NCBI RefSeq assembly: GCF_019511375.1
Contig: NZ_JAEUAO010000007.1
Location: forward strand, 221,997-285,996
Source: Rhizobium herbae
Lineage (GTDB): Bacteria > Pseudomonadota > Alphaproteobacteria > Rhizobiales > Rhizobiaceae
Reading direction: 5' to 3'
Length of the DNA stretch: 64,000 nucleotides
Positions 32,910 through 42,362 of the stretch are shown here, in pieces; positions within the stretch are counted from its first letter, which is position 1, and each line of letters begins with the position of its first letter. The notes beneath the pieces are model-generated. The model ran no database searches. It had not been told where the DNA came from and saw only the letters and a list, made by a program, of their open reading frames with translations. Made by a program: the position numbers and the translations under genes.

Positions 32910-33826
32910 CCGGTCACGGTCAGCACCAGCGGGATCGTGAAGAACGAGACGACCGTCTGCACGGTGGCGACAGCCGCATAGAGCGGCGCGTCGCCACCCA
33001 TCTGCTTGGCGAGCAGGTAGCCGTTCATTGCAGTCGGCACACTGGCGCCCAGCGCGATTACCAGCAGGCTGTCGCCGCGAATGCCAAGAGCATAGGCCGT
33101 GCCGACCATGAAGACCGGCATGACGATCAGCTTTAGAAATACGGCGAGAAGGGCGACAAGGCTCGGCCTGAGCGCGTCCAAAACCTTGAGGCCTGCACCG
33201 ACCATGACGAGGCCAAGGCTAAGGGAGGCGCCTGCCAGCATCTCGATGGCGTTCAGCACCGGTCCGTAGACCGCAATCCCCAGAACGTTCAGCACGATGC
33301 CTAGCGCCGAGGCGACGATCAGCGGATTGGTGGCGATTTTGAAGGCGAAGAACCTGAGGCCCTTCGGACCTCCGTTGAAGCCGATGAGAACGCCGACATT
33401 GTAGAGATTGATCGGGATGATCACCAGCGTCATCACCAGCGCGGTCAGGCTGAGGCCGAGCGACCCGTAGAGCTTCTGCGCGATGGCGAGAGCCATGAAG
33501 CCGTTCCAACGCGTCGCCGTCTGGAAGATTGAGGTGAAGGAAGCGGCTGAAACATGGCGGGCACGAAGCATCGGCCAGAGCAACAGCAGCGCGGCCGACA
33601 TCAGCGTGACGCTGCCGATCGTCGCCAGCGCCGTAGCATCCGTCTTCATGCCGGCGAAATCGGCCGTTGCCAGCGTCGAAAACAGAAGGGCGGGGAAGAG
33701 GACGTAGTAGCCGAGCTGCTCCAGCCCCTCCCAGAGCGTCAGGTCGATCAGCGGCGAGCGTTTCAGCCAGACGCCCAGCGAGACGAGCAGAAAAATCGGC
33801 AGGATGCTTTCGAAGATGATCGTCAT
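32891..33826 (-). CDS. AEC-family transporter (auxin efflux carrier superfamily)
   Basis: The 311-residue protein has about ten hydrophobic helices in the two-fold arrangement of the AEC/bile-acid-sodium-symporter-like fold. The first half carries VSLGVWLKRSPLIDLTLWEGLEQLGYYVLFPALLF; the second carries GASLSLGLVMVGAGL and IALGASVPTAMNGYLLAKQMGG, both typical of the family. Bacterial members export or exchange organic acids; the substrate here is unknown. It converges on, and overlaps by 19 bases, the aidB-like gene. Confidence 0.86.
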   Translation of the reverse strand: MTIIFESILPIFLLVSLGVWLKRSPLIDLTLWEGLEQLGYYVLFPALLFSTLATADFAGMKTDATALATIGSVTLMSAALLLLWPMLRARHVSAASFTSIFQTATRWNGFMALAIAQKLYGSLGLSLTALVMTLVIIPINLYNVGVLIGFNGGPKGLRFFAFKIATNPLIVASALGIVLNVLGIAVYGPVLNAIEMLAGASLSLGLVMVGAGLKVLDALRPSLVALLAVFLKLIVMPVFMVGTAYALGIRGDSLLVIALGASVPTAMNGYLLAKQMGGDAPLYAAVATVQTVVSFFTIPLVLTVTGYVAAG

Positions 33827-33904
33827 GGGCGGCCTAAAGGAGGGAGAAATGCATCGATAGACCCTTGTCCACAGGAGGGCAACCGCGGCTCGCGGAAATT
33901 AACC

Positions 33905-33920
33905 TTAACGGATGGTTTAC
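33905..33920. promoter_or_regulatory. Possible CtrA site
   Basis: TTAA (33905-33908), seven bases, then TTTAC (33916-33920) is one mismatch from the alphaproteobacterial CtrA consensus TTAA-N7-TTAAC. A further TTAACC at 33899-33904 is adjacent. It lies 73 bases upstream of the start of the two-gene membrane-protein unit at 33994. Confidence 0.3.
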
Positions 33921-33993
33921 GTTGCGTGGCATGGGTTAAGGGGCAAGAGTGTTTGCGAAGACAAACTTAACGATTCCGGAATGGAGCGGTTCG

Positions 33994-34149
33994 GTGAGAA
34001 CTGGCTTGACGATCATCATGATGATGTTTTTTGCGAGCCTCGCGCTCGATCTGACGATACCCGCCGTCATCCTGGTCGGTGCCGTGGCGCTCGATTGGGC
34101 ATCCTTGCAGCTCAAGCGCCGCATGATGATCGAGGGGAGAACGGCATGA
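33994..34149 (+). CDS. Small membrane protein of unknown function, 51 residues
   Basis: The frame beginning at GTG 33994 encodes 51 residues with a hydrophobic region (LTIIMMMFFASLALDLTIPAVILVGAVALDW) that could form one long or two short helices, then a basic tail QLKRRMM. GGAG lies seven bases upstream. An upstream GTG at 33949 would give 66 residues. The stop overlaps the next gene's start (ATGA at 34146-34149), which strongly supports translation. I do not recognise a family. Confidence 0.6.
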   Translation: MRTGLTIIMMMFFASLALDLTIPAVILVGAVALDWASLQLKRRMMIEGRTA

Positions 34150-34490
34150 AGTGGTTCCTGATCCTCTGGGCCTGCCCTGTCATCCTGCTCACCGGCTGGT
34201 ACGGCCTTTCCTATTACGACATGAGCTTCGGCATCTTCATGCTGACCCGTCAGGGGCATGATCTCGTCTTTGCCGTCTATGGCCACGCGCTCGGCCTTCC
34301 GCCGGAAACCATCCCGCCGCTCGTCGCCCGCGCCATTGCGTTCGACAGCCTGATCGTCTTTGCGATCATCGCCTACCGCAAGCGCCGCGAGATTCGCGCC
34401 TGGTACGACCGGCGTTTTCCGGCGGTTCAGTCTGCCGAATCCGGGGCCGCGTCCTTCGCCAACGACGTTAATCTGTCGAGCGCGCCCTGA
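34146..34490 (+). CDS. Small membrane protein, probably DUF6105 family
   Basis: The 114-residue protein has an N-terminal helix ([22 protein letters not shown]), a middle region [38 protein letters not shown], a second helix ([12 protein letters not shown]) and a basic tail. This pattern is conserved in rhizobia and I believe it corresponds to DUF6105; function unknown. ATG 34146 was chosen because of the four-base overlap with the preceding gene. Its last 64 bases overlap the 3' end of ruvX on the other strand. Confidence 0.7.
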   Translation: MKWFLILWACPVILLTGWYGLSYYDMSFGIFMLTRQGHDLVFAVYGHALGLPPETIPPLVARAIAFDSLIVFAIIAYRKRREIRAWYDRRFPAVQSAESGAASFANDVNLSSAP

Positions 34491-34921
34491 AGGATGAAGG
34501 AGGCTGCGGCCGAATCGATGCGGTCGGCGCGTTTCTTTCGCGATACGTCCATCTCGATCAGCGCCCGTTCGGCCGCCACTGTCGACAGCCGCTCGTCCCA
34601 ATAGACAAAGGGAATGTCGGTCTTCTGTGCCATGTTGCGCACGAAAGCCCTGGTCGCCTGGGCGCGTGGGCCTTCGGAACCATCCATGTTGATCGGCAGG
34701 CCGATGACGAAGGCGGCGATCTTTTCCTTGGCCGCGATGCCGAGCAGTGCTTCGGCGTCGATGCCGAACTTCACCCGCTTGATCACCTCGCGTGGCGTCG
34801 CAAAGCGACGGCCGAGATCGGAGACCGAAATGCCGATGGTCTTGGTGCCGAGGTCGAGGCCGCCGATCGCCTGGCCGGGCAGGAGGGCGGATGCGAGTTC
34901 GTCGATCGTGAGAACAGCCAT
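34427..34921 (-). CDS. ruvX: Putative pre-16S rRNA nuclease / Holliday junction resolvase-like RuvX
   Basis: RuvX (YqgF) family proteins are RNase H-like nucleases; the E. coli member is linked to 16S rRNA 5' maturation. The 164-residue protein has [14 protein letters not shown] (first Asp motif), [15 protein letters not shown] and [15 protein letters not shown], and a final acidic site in [15 protein letters not shown] 34921 ([13 protein letters not shown]) gives the usual length; the frame is open to 35014 but that part overlaps the divergent gene at 35004. Convergent overlap of 64 bases with the gene at 34146. Confidence 0.92.
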   Translation of the reverse strand: MAVLTIDELASALLPGQAIGGLDLGTKTIGISVSDLGRRFATPREVIKRVKFGIDAEALLGIAAKEKIAAFVIGLPINMDGSEGPRAQATRAFVRNMAQKTDIPFVYWDERLSTVAAERALIEMDVSRKKRADRIDSAAASFILQGALDRLTSLAKDAAPDSAD

Positions 34922-35003
34922 GTGATTTGCCGATTCGGTCTTTGAGGATTTAGTCGGCTGATCCATATCTGCATCCAGCCGACAAATCACCAAGGAGTAT
35001 TTC

Positions 35004-35708
35004 ATGAAGATCAAATGGCTCGGGCATTCCGCCTTTCATCTGGAGACCGCAAGGGCAAGAATCCTGATTGATCCGTTCTTCACCGGCAATCCGTCCTTCG
35101 ACGAATCGACGCGTAAGGATTCCGCCGCTGGACTGACCCACATCCTCCTGACCCACGGCCATGGCGACCACGTGGGCGATACGATTGCGCTTGCCAAGGA
35201 GACCGGTGCGACAGTCGTTGCCAACGCCGATCTTGCGGCCTGGCTCGGTTCGCGCGGCGTCAAGGCGCTGGAAATGGGCAATACCGGCGGTACCATCCAC
35301 CTGGGCGGCTTCTCGACCACCTTCGTCAACGCGCTGCATTCGTCGGCACAGATCACCGAGGACGGCGTGTCGCATTCGCTTGGCAACGCCAACGGCCTGG
35401 TGCTGCATTTCGAAGATGAGCCGACGCTCTACCACATGGGTGACACCGACATCTTTTCAGACATGGCGCTCATCAATGAATTGCACCAGCCGGAAATCGG
35501 CCTCGTGCCGATCGGCGATCGCTTCACCATGGGCGGTGCCGTTGCGGCATTGGCCTGCCAGCGCTTCTTCAAGTTCGGCACGGCCATCCCCTGCCACTAC
35601 GGCTCGTTCGGCATCATCGACCAGACGGCCGATACGTTCGTTGCGGCCATGGACGGCGGCAAGGCGAAGGTCGAGGTTCCTGCCGTCGGCGGCATGGTCT
35701 CGTTCTAA
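35004..35708 (+). CDS. UPF0173 metal-dependent hydrolase
   Basis: The 234-residue metallo-beta-lactamase-fold protein has the metal motif HGHGDH in [14 protein letters not shown], additional ligands in NALHSS and MGDTDIF, and [16 protein letters not shown] at the end. This is the UPF0173 pattern; the substrate is unknown. ATG 35004 follows AAGGAG and gives [14 protein letters not shown], the family N-terminus. It is divergent from ruvX with an 82-base gap, and gatC follows 115 bases downstream. Confidence 0.9.
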   Translation: MKIKWLGHSAFHLETARARILIDPFFTGNPSFDESTRKDSAAGLTHILLTHGHGDHVGDTIALAKETGATVVANADLAAWLGSRGVKALEMGNTGGTIHLGGFSTTFVNALHSSAQITEDGVSHSLGNANGLVLHFEDEPTLYHMGDTDIFSDMALINELHQPEIGLVPIGDRFTMGGAVAALACQRFFKFGTAIPCHYGSFGIIDQTADTFVAAMDGGKAKVEVPAVGGMVSF

Positions 35709-35823
35709 CCTCCTCCACCTTGAGGAAATGCTCGACGACGGACGCAACGGGGCGATTCCCCCGTTGCGTGGCCGGTGCTTGGTCATTATAGCGGGTAGGA
35801 AATTTCGCACTCGGAGACTATCC

Positions 35824-36111
35824 ATGTCAGTTGATCTCGCCACCGTGAAGCGCGTCGCGCGCCTTGCCCGCATTGCCGTCAGCGAAGAGGATGCCGGGCG
35901 CATGACCGGCGAGCTGAACGGTATTCTTGGTTTTGTCGAGCAGCTCTCTGAGGTGAACGTCGATGGCATCGAGCCGATGACCTCGGTGACGCCGATGGAG
36001 ATGAAGATGCGCGCGGACGTGGTGACCGATGGTAACAAGGCCGAGGATATCGTTGCCAATGCGCCGAACGAGGACCGGAATTTCTTCCTCGTCCCGAAAG
36101 TCGTCGAATAA
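35824..36111 (+). CDS. gatC: Aspartyl/glutamyl-tRNA amidotransferase subunit C
   Basis: GatC is the small linker subunit of the GatCAB complex, which converts Glu-tRNA-Gln (and Asp-tRNA-Asn) to the amidated forms. The 95 residues include the pattern [45 protein letters not shown]. Preceded by GGAGACTATCC. gatA follows after 43 bases; gatB is 3.1 kb further along. Confidence 0.95.
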   Translation: MSVDLATVKRVARLARIAVSEEDAGRMTGELNGILGFVEQLSEVNVDGIEPMTSVTPMEMKMRADVVTDGNKAEDIVANAPNEDRNFFLVPKVVE

Positions 36112-36154
36112 GCTCGTCGCCGCCCCCGAACGCCCCCGATTTTGAAAGCCTGCC

Positions 36155-37636
36155 ATGACCGACCTGACCCGCCTGACCATCGCTGAAGCGCGCACCAGAC
36201 TTGCCGCCAAGGACATTACTGCCGTCGAACTGACGGAAGCCTATATCGGCGCGATCGAGGCGGCCAATGGCGCGCTCAATGCCTATGTGACGGTAACGCC
36301 GGACAAGGCCCGCGAGATGGCCAGGGCATCGGATGCCCGCATCGCTGCCGGCAATGCTGGTGCGCTCGAAGGCATCCCGCTCGGCATCAAGGACCTGTTC
36401 GGCACCGAAGGAATCCACACGCAGGCCTGCAGCCACATCCTCGACGGCTTCAAGCCACGCTACGAATCCACCGTTACCCAGAACCTCTGGAACGACGGCG
36501 CCGTCATGCTCGGCAAGCTCAACATGGACGAATTCGCCATGGGCTCGTCGAACGAGTCATCATACTACGGTCCGGTGATCAACCCCTGGAGGGCTACCGG
36601 CTCAAACCTTGATCTGGTTCCCGGCGGCTCGTCGGGCGGTTCGGCCGCAGCTGTTGCGGCATTCCTCTGCGCCGGCGCGACTGCGACCGATACCGGCGGT
36701 TCGATCCGCCAGCCGGCCGCCTTCACCGGTACCGTCGGCATCAAGCCGACCTACGGCCGGTGCTCGCGCTGGGGCATTGTCGCTTTCGCATCATCGCTCG
36801 ATCAGGCCGGTCCGATCGCCCGCGACGTGCGCGATGCGGCGATCCTGCTCAAGTCGATGGCAAGCGTCGATGCGAAGGACACGACTTCGGTCGATCTGCC
36901 GGTGCCGGACTACGAAGCCTCGCTCGGTCAGTCGCTCAAGGGCATGAAGATCGGCATTCCGAAGGAATACCGCGTTGACGGCATGCCGGAGGAGATCGAG
37001 ACGCTCTGGCAACAGGGTATAGCCTGGCTGAAGGACGCCGGTGCCGAGATCGTCGATATCAGCCTGCCGCATACCAAATACGCGCTGCCGGCTTATTACA
37101 TCGTCGCCCCGGCCGAGGCCTCGTCCAACCTTGCCCGCTACGACGGTGTTCGCTACGGCCTGCGCGTTGACGGCAAGGATATCGCCGACATGTACGAGAA
37201 GACCCGCGCCGCCGGTTTCGGCCAGGAGGTCAAGCGCCGGATCATGATCGGCACCTACGTGCTCTCGGCCGGCTACTACGACGCCTACTACCTGCGCGCC
37301 CAGAAGGTCCGCACGCTGATCAAGCGCGACTTCGAACTGGCCTTCCACGCCGGCGTCGATGCGATCCTGACGCCCGCGACGCCATCCTCCGCCTTCGGCA
37401 TCGCCGACGAGGATCTGGCCTCCGATCCGGTGAAGATGTACCTGAACGACATCTTCACGGTGACGGTGAACATGGCCGGCCTTCCAGGCATTGCCGTCCC
37501 CGCCGGCCTCGATCACAAGGGCCTGCCGCTCGGTCTGCAACTGATCGGCAAGCCGTTCGAGGAAGAGACCCTGTTCAAGACTGCACATGTCATCGAGCAG
37601 GCGGCTGGTAAGTTCTCGCCCGCCAAGTGGTGGTAA
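36155..37636 (+). CDS. gatA: Aspartyl/glutamyl-tRNA amidotransferase subunit A
   Basis: GatA is the amidase subunit that releases ammonia from glutamine. The 493-residue protein has the amidase signature [32 protein letters not shown] containing the Ser-cisSer pair; the catalytic lysine is in [13 protein letters not shown]. The C-terminal part holds [12 protein letters not shown] and [10 protein letters not shown]. Length is normal. It forms a pair with gatC; gatB is separated from gatA by an acetyltransferase, a YjhX-like gene and a DUF1294 gene. Confidence 0.96.
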   Translation: MTDLTRLTIAEARTRLAAKDITAVELTEAYIGAIEAANGALNAYVTVTPDKAREMARASDARIAAGNAGALEGIPLGIKDLFGTEGIHTQACSHILDGFKPRYESTVTQNLWNDGAVMLGKLNMDEFAMGSSNESSYYGPVINPWRATGSNLDLVPGGSSGGSAAAVAAFLCAGATATDTGGSIRQPAAFTGTVGIKPTYGRCSRWGIVAFASSLDQAGPIARDVRDAAILLKSMASVDAKDTTSVDLPVPDYEASLGQSLKGMKIGIPKEYRVDGMPEEIETLWQQGIAWLKDAGAEIVDISLPHTKYALPAYYIVAPAEASSNLARYDGVRYGLRVDGKDIADMYEKTRAAGFGQEVKRRIMIGTYVLSAGYYDAYYLRAQKVRTLIKRDFELAFHAGVDAILTPATPSSAFGIADEDLASDPVKMYLNDIFTVTVNMAGLPGIAVPAGLDHKGLPLGLQLIGKPFEEETLFKTAHVIEQAAGKFSPAKWW

Positions 37637-37702
37637 CAACCTCGGCGCTTCTGGCCAATCGGCAACGCTGATGCTTTACTTGCGGCGAAAAGGATTCGCC
37701 GC

Positions 37703-38212
37703 ATGATCAGCGTCCGTCCCGCCCGCGAAGAAGAAATCCTCGTCTTGACGGCCATCGGGCTCGAAGCCTGGGAAAAGGCCGTCTCCGGCGTTGCCGACGC
37801 GCAAGCGATGCGGCGCGTGGCGGAACTGGCGTTCCTTTCGTTCCTGCGCTCCAAGTGGTTTTCAGTCAGCGTCATCGAGTTCGGTGGTGAAGCCGCCGGC
37901 TGGGCCGCGCGAGAGGAAAATGACGGCCATATCTCCGATCTCTGGATAAGGCCCGCGGCGCAGCGGGGCGGCCTTGGCTCTGTCCTGCTTGCCGAACTGG
38001 AGCGCCGTATTCTCGCCGATGGGTTCGAGGCGGCCGACATCAAGACACATGCGCAAAATGTCCCCGCAATCGGCTTCTTCCGCAAGCACGGTTATTCGAT
38101 CAACTGGCTTTCGACGGCCTATGCGCCAAAGCTCGATAGGGACGTCGAGTCCGTCGGGATGAGCAAGTCGCTGGAAGAGCCTGCCGATCCACTGAGCGAG
38201 CAGTGGTTTTGA
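37703..38212 (+). CDS. GNAT-family acetyltransferase
   Basis: The 169-residue protein has the acetyl-CoA-binding loop as RPAAQRGGLGSVLLAELERRI and the C-terminal NVPAIGFFRKHGYSINWLST segment typical of GNAT enzymes. An invariant-like WAAREENDGHISDLWI strand precedes the loop. Substrate unknown. It lies 66 bases after gatA on the same strand and may be cotranscribed with it. Confidence 0.85.
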   Translation: MISVRPAREEEILVLTAIGLEAWEKAVSGVADAQAMRRVAELAFLSFLRSKWFSVSVIEFGGEAAGWAAREENDGHISDLWIRPAAQRGGLGSVLLAELERRILADGFEAADIKTHAQNVPAIGFFRKHGYSINWLSTAYAPKLDRDVESVGMSKSLEEPADPLSEQWF

Positions 38213-38286
38213 GCTGACGGGAGTGTGTCATCGGCGTGTTTTGAGATGCGGCGAGAGCGGCAATTCGCTCTCGCCGGTATGTCTTG

Positions 38287-38544
38287 TCACCGGTTGTCCA
38301 ACTGAGCGCGCACGAGTAGGAGTCCGCGTTGGGTGATCCGGTAGGGCTTGCCGCCCGATGATGAGATTGCCTTCTTTCGCTTCAGCTTGCGAAACATCTC
38401 CAGGCCGAAGCCCGGGTAAAGCCAACCGTCGCGGGTGAAGCATCGGGCTTCGTCGATCGACTTGCCGTCCGAGCGGATGATTTCGATGCGGCCGCCCTGG
38501 GCCATGAGGTGAAGTATACGCTGTTCGTCGCGTGAAATGTCCAT
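38287..38544 (-). CDS. yjhX: YjhX family protein (UPF0386, putative toxin)
   Basis: The 85-residue protein has the UPF0386/YjhX pattern: MDISRDEQRILHLMAQGGRIE, CFTRDGWLYPGFGLEMFRKLKRKKAI and ITQRGLLLVRAQLDNR, resembling a small winged-helix domain. E. coli YjhX was reported as the toxin of a YjhX-YjhQ pair, where YjhQ is an acetyltransferase. Interestingly, a GNAT gene lies directly next to it here (37703-38212) but on the opposite strand, so pairing is not shown. Many Alphaproteobacteria carry YjhX without a partner. Confidence 0.85.
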   Translation of the reverse strand: MDISRDEQRILHLMAQGGRIEIIRSDGKSIDEARCFTRDGWLYPGFGLEMFRKLKRKKAISSSGGKPYRITQRGLLLVRAQLDNR

Positions 38545-38759
38545 TGGTGATGAGATCCGAGAGGCGTTCGTTGAACGCATGAAAACGGGTCTGGCGTTCA
38601 GTCGAACGTCAGGGCTTCGTTTTCTGGCCCGTGCACGCAAGAAATTTGCGGGCAGGGCCCTCAGGCAATCTCAAACAGGGAGAACATCAAAACTCCATAG
38701 GGACGGCCGCTTTTTAAGCGAGGACGCCAACGTCGTCAAGAATGCGAGGCTTCGGTGCG

Positions 38760-39077
38760 TCAGTGGGCGAAGGAGAGCGCGGCAAGCGCTATCGGTGCCC
38801 ATAGCGGTGCGGAAAACCATACGGCGAGGGCAACAGCGTGTGTCGCGCAGATGAGCATCAGCTGCGTCCGAAAGGGCTCCTTGCGCGTCTTGTGACGCAA
38901 GAGCCGCTGTGCCAAGACGGCGCCCGGGCTGCCGCCGATCAGCGCGAGCCAGAGCAGCCGGCTTTCCGGCACGCGCCATTGCCCCTTGCGCGCGGCGTCC
39001 TTGTCCCACCAGAAGGCGCAAAAGGTGATGAGATTGATCAAAAGGACGATAAAGGCGACGGTCAGGCTTTCTGTCAT
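38760..39077 (-). CDS. DUF1294 family membrane protein
   Basis: The 105-residue inner-membrane protein has about three helices. The hallmark is [57 protein letters not shown], which defines DUF1294. Function unknown. It is divergent from gatB with a 147-base gap that should contain both promoters. Confidence 0.87.
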   Translation of the reverse strand: MTESLTVAFIVLLINLITFCAFWWDKDAARKGQWRVPESRLLWLALIGGSPGAVLAQRLLRHKTRKEPFRTQLMLICATHAVALAVWFSAPLWAPIALAALSFAH

Positions 39078-39224
39078 GGCGCCATTCTGGCAGACATATC
39101 TGAACGGACCACAAACGCTTTTGCGGGGCCGGAATACGTTGCGCCGGATGTGACAAGTCTTGCACCCCCCAGCCAATTGTTCTACCGAGAAGATCACGAT
39201 TTCGAGCTTCAAGAAGAGCATTCC

Positions 39225-40727
39225 ATGACCATTGTCGATGTCCGTATTTCCGATCCGAAACGCTATATTCCGGGCGCCACCGGCGACTGGGAAATCATCG
39301 TAGGCATGGAGGTCCATGCCCAGGTGACCAGCAATTCGAAGCTGTTCTCGGGTGCATCGACGACTTTCGGCAATGCGCCGAACTCCAACGTTTCGCTGGT
39401 TGATGCCGCCATGCCCGGCATGCTGCCCGTTATCAACGAGGAATGCGTCAAACAGGCGGTGCGCACCGGACTTGGCTTGAAGGCGAAGATCAACAAGCGT
39501 TCGATCTTCGACCGCAAGAACTATTTTTATCCGGACCTGCCACAGGGCTATCAGATTTCCCAGTTCAAGGACCCGATCGTCGGCGAGGGCAAGATCATCA
39601 TTTCCGTCGGCCCGGACCGCCAGGGCCAGTTCGAGGATGTCGAGGTCGGCATCGAGCGGCTGCATCTCGAGCAGGATGCCGGCAAGTCGATGCACGACCA
39701 GAACCCGACGATGTCCTATGTCGACCTCAACCGCTCCGGCGTGGCGCTGATGGAAATCGTTTCCAAGCCCGATATGCGCTCCGCCGACGAGGCCAAGGCC
39801 TATATGACCAAGCTGCGCTCGATCGTGCGTTATCTCGGCACCTGCGACGGCAACATGGACGAGGGCTCGATGCGCGCCGACGTCAACGTCTCGGTGCGCC
39901 GCCCGGGCGAGGGGTTCGGCACGCGCTGCGAGATCAAGAACGTCAACTCGATCCGCTTCATTGGCCAGGCGATCGAATACGAAGCCCGCCGCCAGATCGC
40001 CATCCTCGAGGACGGCGGCACGATCGATCAGGAAACCCGCCTGTTCGATCCGAACAAGGGCGAGACCCGCTCCATGCGCTCCAAGGAAGACGCGCATGAC
40101 TACCGCTATTTCCCCGATCCGGACCTTCTGCCGCTGGAGTTCGACGACGCCTTCATCGAGGACCTGAAGGCGCACCTGCCGGAGCTGCCGGACGACAAGA
40201 AAGAGCGTTTCGTACGCGAACTCGGCCTGTCGGTCTACGACGCCTCCGTGCTGGTCTCGGAAAAGGCGATCGCCGACTATTTCGAGGCAGTTGCCGCCGG
40301 CCGTGACGGCAAGATTGCCGCCAACTGGGTGATCAACGACTTGCTGGGCGCCTTGAACAAGGCCGGCAAAGGCATTGAAGAGACACCGGTTTCTCCCGCT
40401 CAGCTCGGCGGCATTCTCGACCTGATCAAGTCGGAAGTGATCTCCGGCAAGATCGCCAAGGACCTGTTCGAGATCATCTGGAACGAGGGCGGCGATCCGG
40501 CCGAACTGGTCGAATCCCGCGGCATGAAGCAGGTGACCGACACAGGCGCGATCGAGAAGGCCGTGGACGAGATCATTGCCGCCAACCCGGACCAGGTTGC
40601 CAAGGTGCAGGCGAAGCCCTCGCTTGCCGGCTGGTTCGTCGGCCAGGTGATGAAGGCAACCGGCGGCAAGGCCAATCCGCAGGCCGTGCAGGCCTTGGTC
40701 AAGGCCAAGCTCGGGCTCGAGGACTGA
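39225..40727 (+). CDS. gatB: Aspartyl/glutamyl-tRNA amidotransferase subunit B
   Basis: GatB binds the misacylated tRNA and activates it by phosphorylation. The 500-residue protein includes [18 protein letters not shown] near the N-terminus, [46 protein letters not shown] and the helical YqeY-like C-terminal domain ending in [24 protein letters not shown] 39225 was chosen over an upstream in-frame start inside the DUF1294 promoter region. The acetyltransferase at 40732 follows four bases after the stop. Confidence 0.96.
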   Translation: MTIVDVRISDPKRYIPGATGDWEIIVGMEVHAQVTSNSKLFSGASTTFGNAPNSNVSLVDAAMPGMLPVINEECVKQAVRTGLGLKAKINKRSIFDRKNYFYPDLPQGYQISQFKDPIVGEGKIIISVGPDRQGQFEDVEVGIERLHLEQDAGKSMHDQNPTMSYVDLNRSGVALMEIVSKPDMRSADEAKAYMTKLRSIVRYLGTCDGNMDEGSMRADVNVSVRRPGEGFGTRCEIKNVNSIRFIGQAIEYEARRQIAILEDGGTIDQETRLFDPNKGETRSMRSKEDAHDYRYFPDPDLLPLEFDDAFIEDLKAHLPELPDDKKERFVRELGLSVYDASVLVSEKAIADYFEAVAAGRDGKIAANWVINDLLGALNKAGKGIEETPVSPAQLGGILDLIKSEVISGKIAKDLFEIIWNEGGDPAELVESRGMKQVTDTGAIEKAVDEIIAANPDQVAKVQAKPSLAGWFVGQVMKATGGKANPQAVQALVKAKLGLED

Positions 40728-40731
40728 TCGG

Positions 40732-41229
40732 ATGTTCTTTGTCCGCACGGCCTCTGAGCGCGATCTGGCGAAAGTCAGCGCGCTTCTTGGCGAAACATGG
40801 CACGCGACCTATGACGCGCTTTATGGTGCCGAAAAGGTTGCTGAGCTGACGGCGAAGTGGCATTCGGTGCCGGCGCTCAAGGCGCGACTTGCCCGCAAGA
40901 ATGCGGAATTCCTGGTGGCGGACAACGGCAAGGACATCGGCGGCATGGCGTATGCCGCGATGTCCGAAACCTTGAAGAAGGGCGCCATCCTGCATCAGCT
41001 CTATGTCCTGCCGAAGTTCCAGCGGCAGGGCATCGGCCGCGATATGTTCGCCGAGCTCGAAACCTGCTTTCCCGATGCCGAGTTCATGCAACTCGAAGTG
41101 GAGCCGGAAAATCACGCGGCCGTGGCCTTCTATGAAGCGCATGGTTTCGTGAAAATCGGCGAGACGGCCAATTGCGGCGACGGCCAGTCGGGCATCCCGG
41201 CGATCATCATGGAAAAGCCGCTCGGCTGA
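40732..41229 (+). CDS. GNAT-family acetyltransferase
   Basis: The 165-residue protein has the acetyl-CoA loop LPKFQRQGIGRDMFAELE and the C-terminal EPENHAAVAFYEAHGFVKIGET segment, both typical. The N-terminal TASERDLAKVSALLGETWHATYDALYG fits the group that acts on small amines or protein N-termini; the substrate is unknown. Starting four bases after gatB, it is almost certainly on the same transcript. Confidence 0.87.
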   Translation: MFFVRTASERDLAKVSALLGETWHATYDALYGAEKVAELTAKWHSVPALKARLARKNAEFLVADNGKDIGGMAYAAMSETLKKGAILHQLYVLPKFQRQGIGRDMFAELETCFPDAEFMQLEVEPENHAAVAFYEAHGFVKIGETANCGDGQSGIPAIIMEKPLG

Positions 41230-41381
41230 GAGCGCGCAGATGTTGTTCTGTGTCGATGCGAGGCTTCGTTTTCCGCTGCGGCAACGGAATCACTGGACAT
41301 CGCGCGGGCTGCGCGGCATAAGCGGATCAGCACTCTAGGATATCCCGCGCCGTTGTTTTGGCGCGGTCAAGGACGGACATC

Positions 41382-41777
41382 ATGAAGTCTCTGCTGCAGA
41401 TTTTTACCTGGTGGAATGGACAGACGATCGGCACGCGTTTTCATACCTGGCGCTTCGGCAAGCGGGTCGGTGAGGATGCTGCCGGTAACGTCTATTATGA
41501 GGGCGGCAAGGATTCCGAAGGCCGCACCCGCCGCTGGGTGATCTATAATGGCTATGCCGAGGCTTCCGCCATTCCTCCGGGCTGGCATGGCTGGATGCAT
41601 CACCGCACCGATGTTTCGCCTGCCGACGAAAACTACAAGCCGCGCGAATGGCAGAAGCCACATCGTGTGAACGCCACCGGTACGGCCGACGCCTATCGTC
41701 CCCAGGGCTCGATCAGCCATAACGGCGAGCGTCCGCGCGTTACCGGCGATTACGACGCCTGGACGCCACGGTCCTGA
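41382..41777 (+). CDS. NDUFA12-family complex I accessory subunit
   Basis: The 131-residue protein matches the NDUFA12 (B17.2) accessory subunit of NADH:ubiquinone oxidoreductase, one of the few supernumerary subunits shared by mitochondria and Alphaproteobacteria. Characteristic stretches are FTWWNGQTIGTRFHTWRFGKRVGEDAAGNVYYEGG, RRWVIYNGYAEASAIPPGWHGWMHH and REWQKPH. ATG 41382 follows a weak AAGGAC. A hairpin CGCGCC/GGCGCGG lies just upstream at about 41345-41367. The DUF2155 gene follows, an order conserved in rhizobia. Confidence 0.92.
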   Translation: MKSLLQIFTWWNGQTIGTRFHTWRFGKRVGEDAAGNVYYEGGKDSEGRTRRWVIYNGYAEASAIPPGWHGWMHHRTDVSPADENYKPREWQKPHRVNATGTADAYRPQGSISHNGERPRVTGDYDAWTPRS

Positions 41778-41903
41778 GCCGAATCCGAAGGCGGGACTTT
41801 CCTGACCTTCGATTGCACCCGAGGCACCATGCCTCGGCCACATTTCATGTTTAGCGCCTGATACCCGGTACTTTGATCGGGATCGCGCGGGAGACGGGCG
41901 TAA

Positions 41904-42356
41904 ATGGTAGTTTCAAATCAGCGAATTCAGATGCGCCGCGCCGTTGCGGCTGCGGCCCTGTTCGCGATTGCCGGTACCGCGCTTTTTTCCATGACGGCGG
42001 TATCTGAGGCTGCCCGCATCACCAATCCGGTCGCCGTCTTTTCCGGCATCGACAAGATCACCGGCCGCATTACCACCTTCGATGTCTATATCGGCGAGAC
42101 AGTTCAATTCGGCGCCCTCCAGGTGACGCCGCGCGTCTGCTACAGCCGCGACGATACCGAGGCACCCAAGACCGATACCTTCGTCGAGGTCGACGAAATC
42201 ACCCTTGATCGAAAGATCCGCCGCATCTTCACCGGCTGGATGTTTGCCGACAGCCCCGGGCTGAATGCCGTCGAGCATCCGGTCTATGACGTCTGGCTGG
42301 ACAGTTGCAAGTCAAAGTCAGACCTGCCACCGCCCGACACGGCAGCCAAGCAGTAG
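41904..42356 (+). CDS. DUF2155 domain periplasmic protein
   Basis: The 150-residue protein has a signal peptide (RRAVAAAALFAIAGTALFSMTAVSEA) and a mature DUF2155 domain with AVFSGIDKITGRITTFDVYIGETVQFGALQVTPRVCYSR, IFTGWMFADSPGLNAVEHPVYDVWLDSC. Two cysteines (VCYS and DSCK) may form a disulfide. Function unknown; the family is alphaproteobacterial. It converges on aat with a gap of six bases. Confidence 0.9.
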   Translation: MVVSNQRIQMRRAVAAAALFAIAGTALFSMTAVSEAARITNPVAVFSGIDKITGRITTFDVYIGETVQFGALQVTPRVCYSRDDTEAPKTDTFVEVDEITLDRKIRRIFTGWMFADSPGLNAVEHPVYDVWLDSCKSKSDLPPPDTAAKQ

Positions 42357-42362
42357 CCAACG

